DNA from: Craspedostauros australis
Taxonomy: Eukaryota; Bacillariophyta; Bacillariophyceae; Mastogloiales; Achnanthaceae
Direction of reading: 5' to 3'
Length of the DNA stretch: 64,000 nt
Assembly: GCA_026770025.1 (NCBI GenBank)
Contig: JAMXDE010000005.1
Location: forward strand, 186,001-250,000
Positions 1-11,147 of this stretch are shown piece after piece; position 1 is the stretch's first letter, and every line of letters begins with the position of its first letter. The position numbers and the translations under genes are program-made. The notes under the pieces are model-generated. The model worked only from the letters and a program-made list of their open reading frames with translations. It was not told where the DNA came from and did no database searches.

Positions 1-103
1 AAATCGACTCACCTTTCCACTTGCAACCCACGCACATACATTTTTGGATATTCTTGTTGTCACACTTGCGAATTACCGCGCTCCATTCTTCGGATCCATG
101 CAG

Positions 104-1511
104 CTACTGGATCGGAATGGCATTCGAGCAAAGCGAGACCGGCTCGATGAGTGACAGCGAGTGCGATATTGCCACCACCCCGTTGACGATCAACAGCACC
201 ACTCAGGCCGTGCAGACTGTGCCAACGAATGGTCTGGACGAACGGAGCTTGCGTCTTGTTGATTGGAACGTCGAGATTTTCCTCCACCTGCTGCGCCAGA
301 TCATTGTCCGCAGAGAAGCAATACGGATTTCAAGGAGATTCTCGAAGGTGAGCAAGAGCGAAGCTTCTACTGGTTCAACAGAAGACTCCGCGCCTCTATT
401 CATGCCCATGGACGAAGTCAAGGAGATTATCCAACTCCCCGACTTTGACCCGAAAATCGCCAGGATGCAGGTCGAGGCTGCACAAGACGTCAAGATTAAC
501 CCCGTGGTCGTGCATCAGCTGCGTGCGTTCATCACGTACATCGCCAGGATGTACCAGAACAACGCATTCCACAACTTCGAGCACGCATCCCACGTCACCA
601 TGTCCGTGATCAAGCTCATGGGCCGCATTGTCGCACCGTTGGATCTGGAGGCCATGGGAGGCACCACCGACAAGGAGGATGGAAGCTCAAAGCCACCGAG
701 CGCAGCAGCAGCATTGCATGACCACACATACGGCATCACTTCAGATCCATTGACCCAGTTTGCTTGCGCATTCTCGGCGCTCATCCACGATGTTGATCAT
801 GCCGGTGTCCCGAACACGCAACTCGTGAAAGAGGGCATGCGCATCGCCGGGATCTACGACAACAGATCCGTCCTCGAGCAGAACTCGTTGGTCCTCTCGT
901 GGCAACTCTTCATGTCGCCGGACTACGGGGCTCTGCGTTCCGCCATCTGCAGCTCAGGGCGGGAACTCAATCATTTCAGGGAGCTGGTTGTCAACTCCGT
1001 CATGGCAACCGACATCACCGACAGGGACCTCAAGCAGCTGCGTAACGACAGATGGGACAAAGCCTTCGCCATGTTCGAAGAGAACTCGCGAGATGCCACC
1101 AACCGTAAGGCGACGATCGTCATCGAGCATCTGATCCAGGCCAGCGACGTGGCCCACACCATGCAGCACTGGCACGTGTACCGCAAGTGGAACGAACGCT
1201 TCTTCAGAGAGTGCTACACGGCGTACGAGGCTGGCAGGTCCGAAGCCAATCCAGCTGACGGCTGGTACAAGGGTGAAATGGGCTTCTTCGATTTCTACAT
1301 CATCCCATTGGCGAAGAAGCTGAAGGATTGTGGAGTTTTCGGCAAGTCGAGCGACGAGTATCTGACCTACGCAGTGGCGAACAGGAAGGAGTGGGAGCGC
1401 CGCGGCGAGGACGTCGTCAACGAAATGATGGCAGCGATCAAAGAAGAGAAGGCGGAGGCCGAGGAAAGGAGGCGACGCAAGGCCGGCCGGGAGGCGCCGA
1501 ACCGAAATTGA
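104..1511 (+). CDS. 3' part of a class I cyclic-nucleotide phosphodiesterase (probably of a guanylyl cyclase-PDE fusion)
   Basis: Hydrolyses a 3',5'-cyclic nucleotide (cAMP or cGMP) to the 5'-monophosphate. The metal-binding signatures of PDEase_I are complete: HNFEHASHV, then HDVDHAGVPN, and the downstream aspartate in IQASDVAHT. A charged Glu/Arg/Lys tail ends the protein. No good ATG starts it. The first in-frame residues before the acidic linker read YWIGMAFEQSETGS, directly after a possible splice acceptor (ATGCAG at 98-103). In diatoms this PDE domain normally follows a transmembrane guanylyl cyclase whose last strand ends in a Q-T-Y-W-like motif, so the exon probably continues a gene that begins left of the window. 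That fusion is inference from family knowledge; the PDE domain itself is clear. The insert between the two metal motifs (Gly/Thr/Lys/Asp-rich) is longer than usual. Confidence 0.85.
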
Positions 1512-2124
1512 TCGTGTCAAGGCCAGCGGGGGGCGCACGGAGGAAACCGAACGAGAGGCGCGGGGAGGATGGACACCAGCAGAATATTCACGATGGATTG
1601 GTGATAGTAGTAATGGGATACATTTATTTTTGAATGAACTCCGAGACAGGCTCATCAATTGACACTGTAACGCAGTGGGGATGAAACGGCTGCCTTGTCG
1701 GATCTGCCATGTTGTCCTGTGGGGAGCTTGCCGTGTGTCAGCCTCCTCCGCACATTCCATTCCGAGTTTGAACTGCCATGCGTTTGCACCTTGCCGGAGC
1801 TTGTCCTTTGTGTCGACTACGACTACGAATGTCAAGCACCGCCCCACAGTTCATCACCTTTTGCGTTGACTGCAAAACCGAATCGTCATTCCCGCAACCA
1901 AAGACACAGAATGTTTGCGGAGACGGTCTGATGCTGGCTAGAGTGCGTAGTGCATCATGCTTGGCACACGTCAGTTACTGCTGGGGATTTGATGCAGCAC
2001 TATAACAAGGTCAATTCCAGTTCCAGTTCCATTTCTATTTTCACGTAATATGTTCATTCCAGACTTCCAAACCGCAAGTGCGACCCCCGTTACGGGAGGA
2101 TGATCGCTGGCCCTGCCTCATGAA
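1512..2124. other. Intergenic region between convergent genes
   Basis: This is the 3' flank of the phosphodiesterase and of the minus-strand DUF4050-like gene. I see no conserved reading frame or repeat; a few short pyrimidine- and AT-rich stretches could carry the polyadenylation signals. Confidence 0.5.
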
Positions 2125-2511
2125 TCAGACGTCCAAACCTTCGGCCTCCCAAAGATCGACGTAAATGTCGATCAGCTGCGGCAACGGAACCGGCCTTGGG
2201 AAGCATTCGGGCTTGCCTTCGTGCGCATGCTGATCTCTCCACCGCTTCGCGAATATGACGTCGATGACTTCGTTGACATCCAACGAGATGGCCTCGAACT
2301 GCGCCGCGTTCGTGTTGCTGGCGGCCGCGCCGATGTTCTTGGACTCTATCCACTTGGCGCGCGCTGCCTCCCAACGCAGCAGACCGCGGTTGACGAACTC
2401 GGACTTGTTGTCATTCTCATCGGCATCGCCCGATGCGCCGTCGTCTTGCTTGGAATCCTGCGCGTGGTCCTCCTTCTCCTCCTGCGGGGACTTGCTCTTG
2501 CCGTCTTCCAT
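2125..2511 (-). CDS. Gag1-like clamp (DUF4050) domain protein
   Basis: A 128-residue protein starting at an ATG. The first 35 residues are acidic and Lys-rich and look disordered. The rest resembles the plant and fungal Gag1-like clamp domain: FVNRGLLRWEAARAKW near the start (family consensus begins F-V-N..a...W...R..W) and FPRPVPLPQLIDIYVDLWE, then EGLDV at the C-terminus (family consensus ends in P-I-P-L-P-e-m-v-d-f-l-v-D-i-W-e-x-E-G-L). The molecular role of this domain in algae is not known to me. The complete reading frame and the conserved C-terminal block make it a real gene. Family assignment is from memory of the consensus, so moderate. Confidence 0.7.
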   Translation of the reverse strand: MEDGKSKSPQEEKEDHAQDSKQDDGASGDADENDNKSEFVNRGLLRWEAARAKWIESKNIGAAASNTNAAQFEAISLDVNEVIDVIFAKRWRDQHAHEGKPECFPRPVPLPQLIDIYVDLWEAEGLDV

Positions 2512-2751
2512 GGTGTCGATCGCCGAATCGCAGTATCCTTCAACTGTTTCCTCTCCTCTGCTCTGTATTGCTCTTTATTTGCTCACGTTGAGTTGCGATG
2601 CGTGTAGCGTCGCAGGCGCAAAAGGCGTCCAACGGGGTGAATGGAGGACTGATTCGTACCGTGCAGTATCGGAGCGTGTTTCGGCAACGACGCTGGATCA
2701 GTTGACGATGCCGCACTCTCCTTTCGTTCGACCTATGCCTATGGGGGGTTG

Positions 2752-2783
<32 letters not shown>

Positions 2784-3514
2784 CAAACTCTTCTTCGTTG
2801 GGGGAACCTCCGATGTATTGGTATTGGTATTGGTATTGGTACGAGTATGGCTATGAGCCAGGAGCAACTGTATGGCATGTTTGGCACAACTTGCGCGTTC
2901 ATGAGGAAACCAATGTGGTCTTGTTCTCCGTTTTGCGTCTTTTGTGCGGTTTTGCGGTCTTCTTCCTTCGCAAGACTGAATTCGTGACTGGGCCTCATGA
3001 CTTGACTCGCACGAATAACAACCATCAACATGACGCAACAACACTGAGTTTGCGTTCTTCTGCGACAGCCACAACAAGCACGAGGATCCAAACACATCAG
3101 CAAAAACAACAACACCATCTCTGACACCTCTCCATCCTGCTCTTGTGGATGTTACTGGGCTGATAGTCGCACGATCTGCTCTTGATTGGGGTTGTCTGGA
3201 GTCATTCATCCGTTCACGCATTGGCTTCAGCTCACATCGTCATCCATAGTCGTACTCGTCCTCTGCACGAGTAGCACAGATTCTCAGTCGCACAAGGGTT
3301 CTCCAGAACAGTCGAATTGGAACGAAACACCACGAAGCAATACCGAAGCAAAGATGGTGGGTTGGATCGTGATGGTGACATGAGCGCGGTTGCTCTGATC
3401 CGAATTTCTCCAGTGTCTTTTTGGTTGCGACTGCATCCGCTCTGTGGTGCTGGTGCTTGCGATGATCCGACGCAGGATTCATTGCGCGATCCTGCGAGGC
3501 CGACCCATCGTCAC
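2512..3514. other. Promoter-side intergenic region with two microsatellites
   Basis: Upstream of both the minus-strand DUF4050-like gene and the plus-strand COA5-like gene, so probably a shared divergent promoter region. It holds a (CT)n run at 2752-2777 and four copies of GTATTG at 2815-2841. A 289-codon open frame crosses it but is built on these repeats and is not credible. Confidence 0.5.
2752..2841. repeat. Microsatellites (CT)n and (GTATTG)4
   Basis: A pure CT dinucleotide run of about 26 bases is followed, 37 bases later, by four perfect GTATTG hexamers. Both are read directly from the sequence. Confidence 0.95.
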
Positions 3515-3883
3515 ATGACGAATGACGACGAAACGCAAACTAACTCGGTATCATGATCGCTTTCCTTGCCTCATCTTCCTTCCCATGTTGCCTCCATGGC
3601 ACAACATCCAAAACCAAACCTAACGACGCCACGATGCGCTGATGAACTGCGCTCGTGAAACTGCAAATCCCAGCCGAAAGCCTGCGCCGAAGCCGCTCTG
3701 TCGTTGCTGACATGCATGGAGGAGACAAAGTGCGTCAAGGATGATAAGAAGTCGCTGTACGAATGCATGAAAGATGATATCGAAGCAGAGGATGCCTGCA
3801 AGGCGCAGCGGAACGCGTACTACCTCTGCAAGCATTCACAGCTCAACATGAGGACCAGGATTCGAGGAACGAGAGCGTACTGA
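3515..3883 (+). CDS. COA5: COA5/PET191-like cytochrome c oxidase assembly factor (two exons)
   Basis: A small twin-cysteine mitochondrial intermembrane-space protein needed for cytochrome oxidase assembly. Exon 2 (3674-3883) encodes KACAEAALSLLTCMEE, then a CX9-type cysteine pair, and ends in NMRTRIRGTRAY, matching the hallmark C-terminus of COA5/PET191 (C-K-x-x-x-l-D-x-R-x-R-f-R-G-x-x-x-Y). The frame is closed upstream of 3662 by a TGA, so an intron is required. A donor GTATCA at 3548 and acceptor CCCAG at 3669-3673 join in phase to a short exon 1 (3515-3547, MTNDDETQTNS), giving 80 residues, the usual size (human about 74). Exon 2 is secure; the choice of exon 1 is inference. The intron would be 126 bases. 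Confidence 0.7.
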
Positions 3884-6606
3884 GACCGTATCTCTTCCTC
3901 GTGACAATCTGTGACTATGGCAACGTGCCATTCAAGCCATCAAATAGAGTGTTGGTATGCGATGGTGCCAGCAGCGATACGGAAATCGGATGGAACAGTG
4001 GTTCCGCAAGGTGCTCTACTCTATTGCGCCCGAGAACAAATAGACGCTGCACATCAAATTGCAAAACGGTGGAAAATGCACAATCTGAACTGATCTGGAA
4101 TGATTCGGACACACGCACACACAGACATCACGCCACCATGAGTACTCCGCATCGCATCGATCATGTCGCGAACTCACCGACCCGCCTGTTGCCGTAACGG
4201 TAGTTTCGCACCTCATCGCATCTCCAATAGAGTAGAGTAGAGTACTTGCAATGCACTGAACGTATGGTATCATTCCTCGCAACCGTCATCGACACGGCCG
4301 TCTCTCTATCAGTATGCCTCGCGCCGAACGATGAACGGGATAGTCAGGGGACTGCTCCTCCGCCGACCACTCTCCTTTCTCACATTCTCTCGCGACGGAC
4401 AGCCATCACCAATCAGTCCCAAGCCTCACGAATCACTGAATCCTCTCTATTCGTACTCGTAGAGTGATCGAGCATACATCCTTGTCAAGTGCACGACCAC
4501 AAGGTGGAAGCTATGGACACATTGGTCAGCAACCAAGTGCAACCAGGCGCAACATGGGCACAAGGGATCTTTGATGCAGGCGATGCCAACACCAATCCCA
4601 AGGGAGCGTGAGAGAACACACAGTAATGGAAGCAAGGGCATGTTATTCCTGTGTACGTGGTGGATGACCTAGACTTATCACTATCTAGAATATCCTAGTC
4701 TCCCAATTGAGTCCAGTCATGTATCTAATGTTGCCAGTACTGGATCGAGTCCGGGAAAGTCCATGACTGCGATCAGTCAGTCGAGTCCAACCATGCGAGA
4801 CTCAACTCAGTCGTATCTGTGGTGTCAACAAATGAAAACATGCCACCACCAAACTTGATGCCAAAACATGGAAGCAAGCATATGGGCAACCAGGTGGCAC
4901 AGGTTTGGAATTCAGGTGTGGTTCTTGGAACAGGCACGGAATAAGCAGAGGTGTCATGGCAGAGTGCACTACTTGTGGAGCAACGCGAAGTAGAGCAGGT
5001 GGAGGCAAGAAGGAAGGAATGTAATCATAATCTTCAATTATCCCTCGATCGTCTGCTGGCATAAGGCAGTCGACTCAATGCATGCAAGTCGAAAGAAGCC
5101 GGGTGCAAACAGAGGTACAGAAGCTCACCTCGCATTGGAATCCGTATGCTGTTGGTGACACAATCCAGAGGGAAGTCCTTGCAAACTGCCGGTCTAGGAA
5201 ACTGTGTGATGCAGTTCATGAGGGGTGAGCGCTTGGTGAAGTAGTTGTTACTGAAACGATGAATAGAGTAGTGCTGTTTGTACTAATCTTGGCTTTTGTT
5301 AATATGAGTTAGTTACCTGTAGTAGGATGAAGAAACAATGGTCACACAGTTGATATGGCTCTGCACTGATCTGCATGGTTCAGTGTTGACAGTGGATGTT
5401 GCCCCTTGCTCCACTCATCTCTCCATCTGCTGGTGTCTTCCAGCAAAAGAGGAACAACCCAGCATTGAGTTGAAGTTGTGAAGAAGATGCAGCAGCAGTT
5501 GTGGTTGGAATTCACTATCAGATTCCCTGCTTGGATTGAAGCAGGTTGGATCTCCATGCCATGACCATGGCAACAAGATTGTTGCCATAGTCATGGAGGG
5601 AACCAAGATGAGTTGCAGTCCTTTGGATCTGAGGAGCATATAACTCCTGGGACGACTTGAATCGAGTTGATTGTGGTATTGGATCAGCGATGGTTTGTGA
5701 ATGAAAGAAGAGAGGAAGAAGAAGAAGAAGAAGCAGAGTGTTGCAGTCATTGAAGTTGGAAAGGTTCGTACCAAAAACTGAATTTTCAGGCATCAGCATG
5801 GGACACCATAGGTTGGAGGAAGTCTGTCCCTTATTGAACTTCAACTCCGTGTGCCCTTGAGGAGCCGAACCACACGCAATCTCCTCTTCATCCCAAGCGT
5901 GCATTCACTTTTCTCTTCTTCTATCCGCATTCTCTACCAGTACTGGACTTCGCAGCGAGCACATCAAACACCCATCTCCAATTGGATCCAACTTGCTTGC
6001 AGTAAGTTTTCATGCGATGTCCACCAACACCCCGCGGCTTCGTGGCGATGTACTTCATGTGCATGCTACGATTAGGGAGCGCTGTATCATTAATCTACCA
6101 ATGCTTTTCTTGTACAATGCTGCACTTCTACGCTACAAATTCATTGCTCTGACCATCACGCTGTCTTCGTCTTCCCCCTTCAGTGCCCGATCCACACTGA
6201 TCGCATGAGCCTACCAATACGATGGGGAGCGGCTGTTCGTTTCGATTCCTGTTGTTTCCCAGCAGCGGACTTGCCCGGTTTGGATGAGGACACTTCCTGG
6301 CTCACTGGTGACAACTAGTAACTCAGAAATGCATTGTAACTAAGAAACTAAATTGTGAGAATGATTCTGCATGGATCTTGCTTCATTGGTTTGCTTGGCG
6401 TTCGCTTTGCTCTCCAAAATTTCTCCTCTTTTGGCTTGAATGTATTGTGCATCTGTGTTTACGATGTCATTGGTTGGCAGGACAGCTTGAACCAACCATG
6501 CCTTTCCTCCAGGATCCGATTCGAAGTAGAATGTTGTCTGGGACGGTAGTTCTAGACTGCAGGACTTTCTGAGTCTCGGATGCCATATTATCCCACAATT
6601 CTGTGT
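3884..6606. other. 2.7-kb gene-poor stretch
   Basis: No frame here shows a recognisable domain and all open frames are short and overlapping. Composition is patchy, with a purine-rich (GAA)n-like run near 5712-5742 and a block of AGAGTA repeats near 4231-4242. It could hold a decayed repeat or a non-coding RNA, but I see no supporting structure and no terminal repeats. Confidence 0.4.
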
Positions 6607-9597
6607 TCAGGTTGCGTCGGGCTCAGATTCGCCAGATTGCTCAAGTTCGGCAATGGCTGTGGCAATGTTCGTGCTCATTTGCGAGGAACTGTATTGATCA
6701 CACCCGTCAATCAACATGCTCATGCCTGTGCGCTGGGACGAGAGAAGGTTCATTTTGGACTTCACGATATCATCATCATGATGAGGCAACGCATACTGGG
6801 AGACCTTGCGTGTTGCCAACGGTTGGCTGGAGCCCCTTTTCTGCAGGGTGACATCATGGCCACTGACAACACCAGAGTCTTGCTTGTCACTGGTCACCTT
6901 CTCCATCCTCGCTGTCTTCGATCCACCATAATTCTCGGAGACGAAGTCCATCTGGTGCCTGCCATTTCCCGTCATGGCCGTCACCATATCGTTTGAGATC
7001 TTGCACAGCTGGACGCGAGAGGCAAGCTCCGGCGAGCCGCAAAACGCCAGCATCGAATACGACATGGCTTGCGTCTTGATCATCTCGAGCGTGTGATCCT
7101 CGATTATGCGTGGCAGGTCGATGCGACGGAATTGAATGGCACCGCACTTGTATAGCGATGTATGTTCGATCTCCGTCTTCAGCGCATCGCATGCGTCGGT
7201 GTCCCGGTCGGTGATGAAGATGCTGAAGCGGCACACTTGCAGAGCATTTTCGATGCCCCATGCTTTGACCAATGCATCCCAGACCACGAGGATGTCCGGG
7301 AGGATCTTGGACACTTGCGAGACGGACCGCGTGGTCCACATGACCTTCAGGGAATCGAGCTTGGTGGCTTCATCCTGGTTAATCTGCCTCTTCCATGACT
7401 TGTGCCGTGGCAGCACTGCCTTCGCCCACACTCGGGCTGTCATGTACAGTGTCAGCAGACAGAACAAGGCCAGATGTCCATCGTCGAGCCTGCCATGATT
7501 GTCATACATGCGGAACCATCCCCAGTCAGCGAACGGGCTGACGAGGCAGAGTGAGGCGTCGACGTAGGCCAGGAGGCTGTGGCCGTTCCATATGAAGATG
7601 GCAATGATAGCAAAGATGGTCTGGAACATGACCGTCAATACCTTCAGTGCATCAATCATGCCATCGTAGAGATCGATCGGGATCGTGTTCCATGAGATCG
7701 TCAATGCGAACAGCGTAACTCCCAGCACTGGCATGAAGGCGAGGAAGACGACGCCATAGATGGAGCGGGTGGCAAGGAAGGTAGATCGTCGCAGGCTGTC
7801 CTTGTTGCGGTGCATGGCATCCCACTCCGTCAGTCCATCCTGCGCCATGATTCCATCGCAGATCGTCTGGTTTAGCTCATCTCGCTTGGTAGAGGCTGGA
7901 AGCTGAGCTCTGGTGCGAGTGCCGTCACCATTCTGTCCTGCATAGGCTGGAGTGGAGCATGCGATGCGGCTGATTTCTCTCGCCACGGATCCCTTGCGTG
8001 CCTGGTTGGCGATGTCAAGCTGGAAGAGCTTGTCCTGACGCTCGAAGAGATCCGAAAGGCGCTGCCTTGGGTCGAGCTTGAGCATCTGCTGCACATGTTG
8101 GTTGAACAGGCTGAGCAGCGGGACGATTCCTGTTCATTCCGCGGTCGCACGTTGTTTCATTGTAAGTTCGCAGAAGTTTGAACGTGGTGACAAGATACCG
8201 AAGGTGAGAAGAGGACATTGACGAAGCAAAATGGCTGCAGAGAACAAGTCGCTTGCCAACGCATTTGTCACAGTGCGAACCCACACGGAACACGCACCAG
8301 TACCCGACCCAATCGCGAGCGCATGCGTGTAGTCCTCAATCTTGGCCAAGGCTGTGCCGCAGGGTCCCATGACCTCCACGTACAGCTCCGATTCGAGGCC
8401 CCGATCAGATCTATCATCGAGCAGCTTCCAGAGTTTCCCCGTCCATGACTGCTCGTCGAAGACCTCGATGTAGAATTCAAGATCAGGAGAGTCCGGGCCA
8501 GAAGCGATGGAGAATGGATGCCAGTGGATGTCGAACTGCTTGATACGGAGGAAAGCGTACTGGCCAGGGCTGAAGCGGAAGAGGTCAGGGCGACGGAGCT
8601 TGAGGATGATCGTCTTGGACCCACCGGTGCCTGATACGCTGGTGGCCATCACCACGTTGACCCTGTGCTTGTGGTTGAGATGCATGGCGGCACGGTCGCA
8701 CAAGTAGAACAACAGGGTCGATGAAAACCACTGGAAGGTCTGACTTCGGCTGCCTGGGTGTCGGCGGTGCTTCGCGTCGAAGGTATGTGCGATCGTGATG
8801 AAGTACATGACGAAGACGAGGTGGTGGATGGCATAGAACAGCTCGTACGGGATGGCGTATCGGAAGTAGGATGTTACGCCGATGATCATCAAGCAGGCGA
8901 GGATGGCGTATCCCGTGATCGCGATCTCGGTTGTGAACTTGTCGCAGAATCCCTCCTCGCCGTCGGCGCATAGTATGCCGGTGTAGACGAAGAAAAGGAG
9001 CGTGGCCGAGAACACGATGAAGATCATGGTGTAGCCAAAGTGGATGTGCAAGCGGAGCATCCGATTCATGGGGACGATCTTGTCAATGAACGACCCGGAG
9101 AGGGATGCGATGCTCAGCCGCGACATTGTCAGCGGGAGCAAGGCCATCTGGAACAAGATGGCATGTGAGCATCCAAACTCCACTGGTGGCACCAGGCGCT
9201 TCCACCAATACCAGCTGGCCCCGTCCGGGGTTTTGTTCTCTTCGAGCTGGAATTTTTGCAACGCAAAGTGGGTGAACACCACCATGGTGGTCATGAAGTG
9301 GATGAGGAAGAAGACCAAGAGCTTGCGCTCGGCGTAGAGGTAGATCACAGAGCGGTAAATTGTGGCTGGTTCGAGGAGTTGCTTGGCCTTGCGGAAGATG
9401 TGACGTTGCTCATCTTGTGCTGAGACGGTTCCTGACGATTGTGCTTCATCTTGAAACTTGCGGCACGGATTGCTTGCCGTGCCTGCCACATCGTGACAGC
9501 TGCTGCTGGTCTCACCTTCCTTGCTCTCGTTGGCCATGGCTACCTCTTCGTTGTTGTGAGAAGAGCCGAGCTCCAGATTTTGTTCTGCCTTGTCCAT
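6607..9597 (-). CDS. NADPH oxidase / ferric reductase-like flavocytochrome (two exons)
   Basis: Membrane enzyme moving electrons from NAD(P)H through FAD and hemes to oxygen or a metal. Exon 1 (9597-8298) starts at an ATG and carries a hydrophilic N-terminus, about six membrane helices with paired heme histidines (HIHFGY and AIHHLVF), and the FAD motif HPFSIASGP. It stops in the NAD-binding loop at AIGSGTG. Exon 2 (8129-6607) resumes at GIVPLL. A donor GTGCGT at 8297 and acceptor ACAG at 8133-8130 restore the canonical GSGTGIVPLL in phase, giving 940 residues with a 168-base intron. The distal NAD-binding end is present (MLAFCGSPELA). Unusually, exon 2 inserts about 200 residues with three or more hydrophobic helices between the GSGTG loop and the rest of the NAD domain. 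No EF-hand is visible. Substrate (oxygen or ferric iron) cannot be told from sequence. Confidence 0.88.
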
Positions 9598-11147
9598 CGT
9601 TGAGTGTTGTGCTTCGTTTCGATGGCGGTTGGAGCAATCGAGGGTCTACTCTACAACTTTTGTGGTGGTGTTGCTTGACTTGACGTGGTTCGTTTGTGGT
9701 AAGTGGTCTCCGCGGACAGAGCAGTGGTTTCTCGGTTGCCTATCTGCCGATTTTCAGTATTTTATGGACAGATCAGCCACTTCACCCGTCACAGGCGAGC
9801 CTTCCCGAGATGGCCACGAGCTACAAATCCAGAATGTCGTGGCCACAGATATGAAGAGCTTGTACAACATCATACAATAGCTCGTACACCAAAGCTGATC
9901 CTTTCTACTGTTGTTGGTGCTCGTACATTTGCTTCCTCTTGCGCCACCCAACTCATTGACTTTTACTGCATCAACGCCTACCTCTCACAGGGCACAAGGT
10001 CCACCTGGACCGAAACATCACGAATGTTTCACCACGTGAGATTTTTGTATTTTGATCGTTTGTCGTGAAGATGTGTGGTGCGCGCATGAGTTCGCGCACG
10101 AGTGAACACACGAGTACTCGCACGATTACCTGCGCAAGGGTGGGGCGCCGCAGTGCAATCGGCACAGGTGAACCGCAATGTGAGCGCAGCAAAGAGAGAG
10201 GAAAGTATCATTGTGTACCTTGTGCACCATGTTCAGCCAATCCAACACGCGTAGATGATGAACCGGGACCGCGCAGCTGTGGGGGCGAGCTGTAGCGGAG
10301 CGTGGCATGTGATGTTCCGCTCATCCATCCTGCATACGTATGGGAGCTCGGAGACTACAGTATTCCAATCGTTGTGCCGTTCTTCAACTTCGTGTTGTGG
10401 CCCACATGCTTGGGACAAGTTGGGAGCAGGAAGCCGCCTGCGCGGTTTCCATGATTCACATCACGCAAGTTGCAACAAATGCGAGATACCAGTACGCGCG
10501 ATCACACACCAGCCCGGGCATTATGTTGTATTGGGTGAACGAAAGGGGGAAGCCGGCCACAACTCCAGGACGGCCAGCACATCTGCAAACAGGAAAGCCA
10601 GTTCGCCAGTTCCGAACTTTACCCCTGCGCAGAAGGGGCGTCGTTGTAGCTCTTGGAGGAGTTCGGCATTGGGACTTGTCGTGGCTCGATGGTGGGTTGG
10701 ATATCACCGTTTCGGAGCCGATAAATGCAAGTGTTCTTTATGGAGGCCTCGCCATTTCCTCTACCCTCTACCCTCTACTCTACGACCTACTATATTCACT
10801 CTTGCCCGCAATGATGCAACGCAGAGTGGTGTAGGTCGTAGCTGTGTCTACAATGTTCAATCGGAGATGTTTGGGTGGTTGGAGTGGAAGGCTTCACCGA
10901 ACACGCATCCACGACTCTTGCGAAGGCCCAAGAGACATTTGTGGGCTGTGACATCATTGAGTCTGTGTAATGCAACAACGAACAAGGGACAGCCTTGCAT
11001 CCATCACGTCATGTCACCTTTTCTTGAGTATCATCACCACAGGTGGATCTTTTTTGTTGCGGTAAACGGTGGCCACCCATCCTTCACCGATCCTCATTCG
11101 CACCAAGCTGGCAAGGACACAAGTAATGGAGTGGACAATAATACGAG
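9598..11147. other. 1.5-kb divergent intergenic region
   Basis: Lies between the start codons of the minus-strand oxidase and the plus-strand methyltransferase, so it should hold both promoters. Overlapping open frames (one of 298 codons) have no domain features. It contains CGAGTACTCG-type words near 10108-10120 and a TAC/CTC-rich pyrimidine tract at 10755-10790. Nothing else is recognised. Confidence 0.4.

Noticed and set aside
954-1847. 297-codon minus-strand frame
   Set aside because: Shadow of the phosphodiesterase on the opposite strand.
2255-3124. 289-codon plus-strand frame
   Set aside because: It overlaps the DUF4050-like gene on the other strand and is built on (CT)n and (GTATTG)n repeats.
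4640-5300. Possible decayed retroelement fragment
   Set aside because: A faint coding-like composition is present but no terminal repeats or clear domain could be supported, so it is not annotated.
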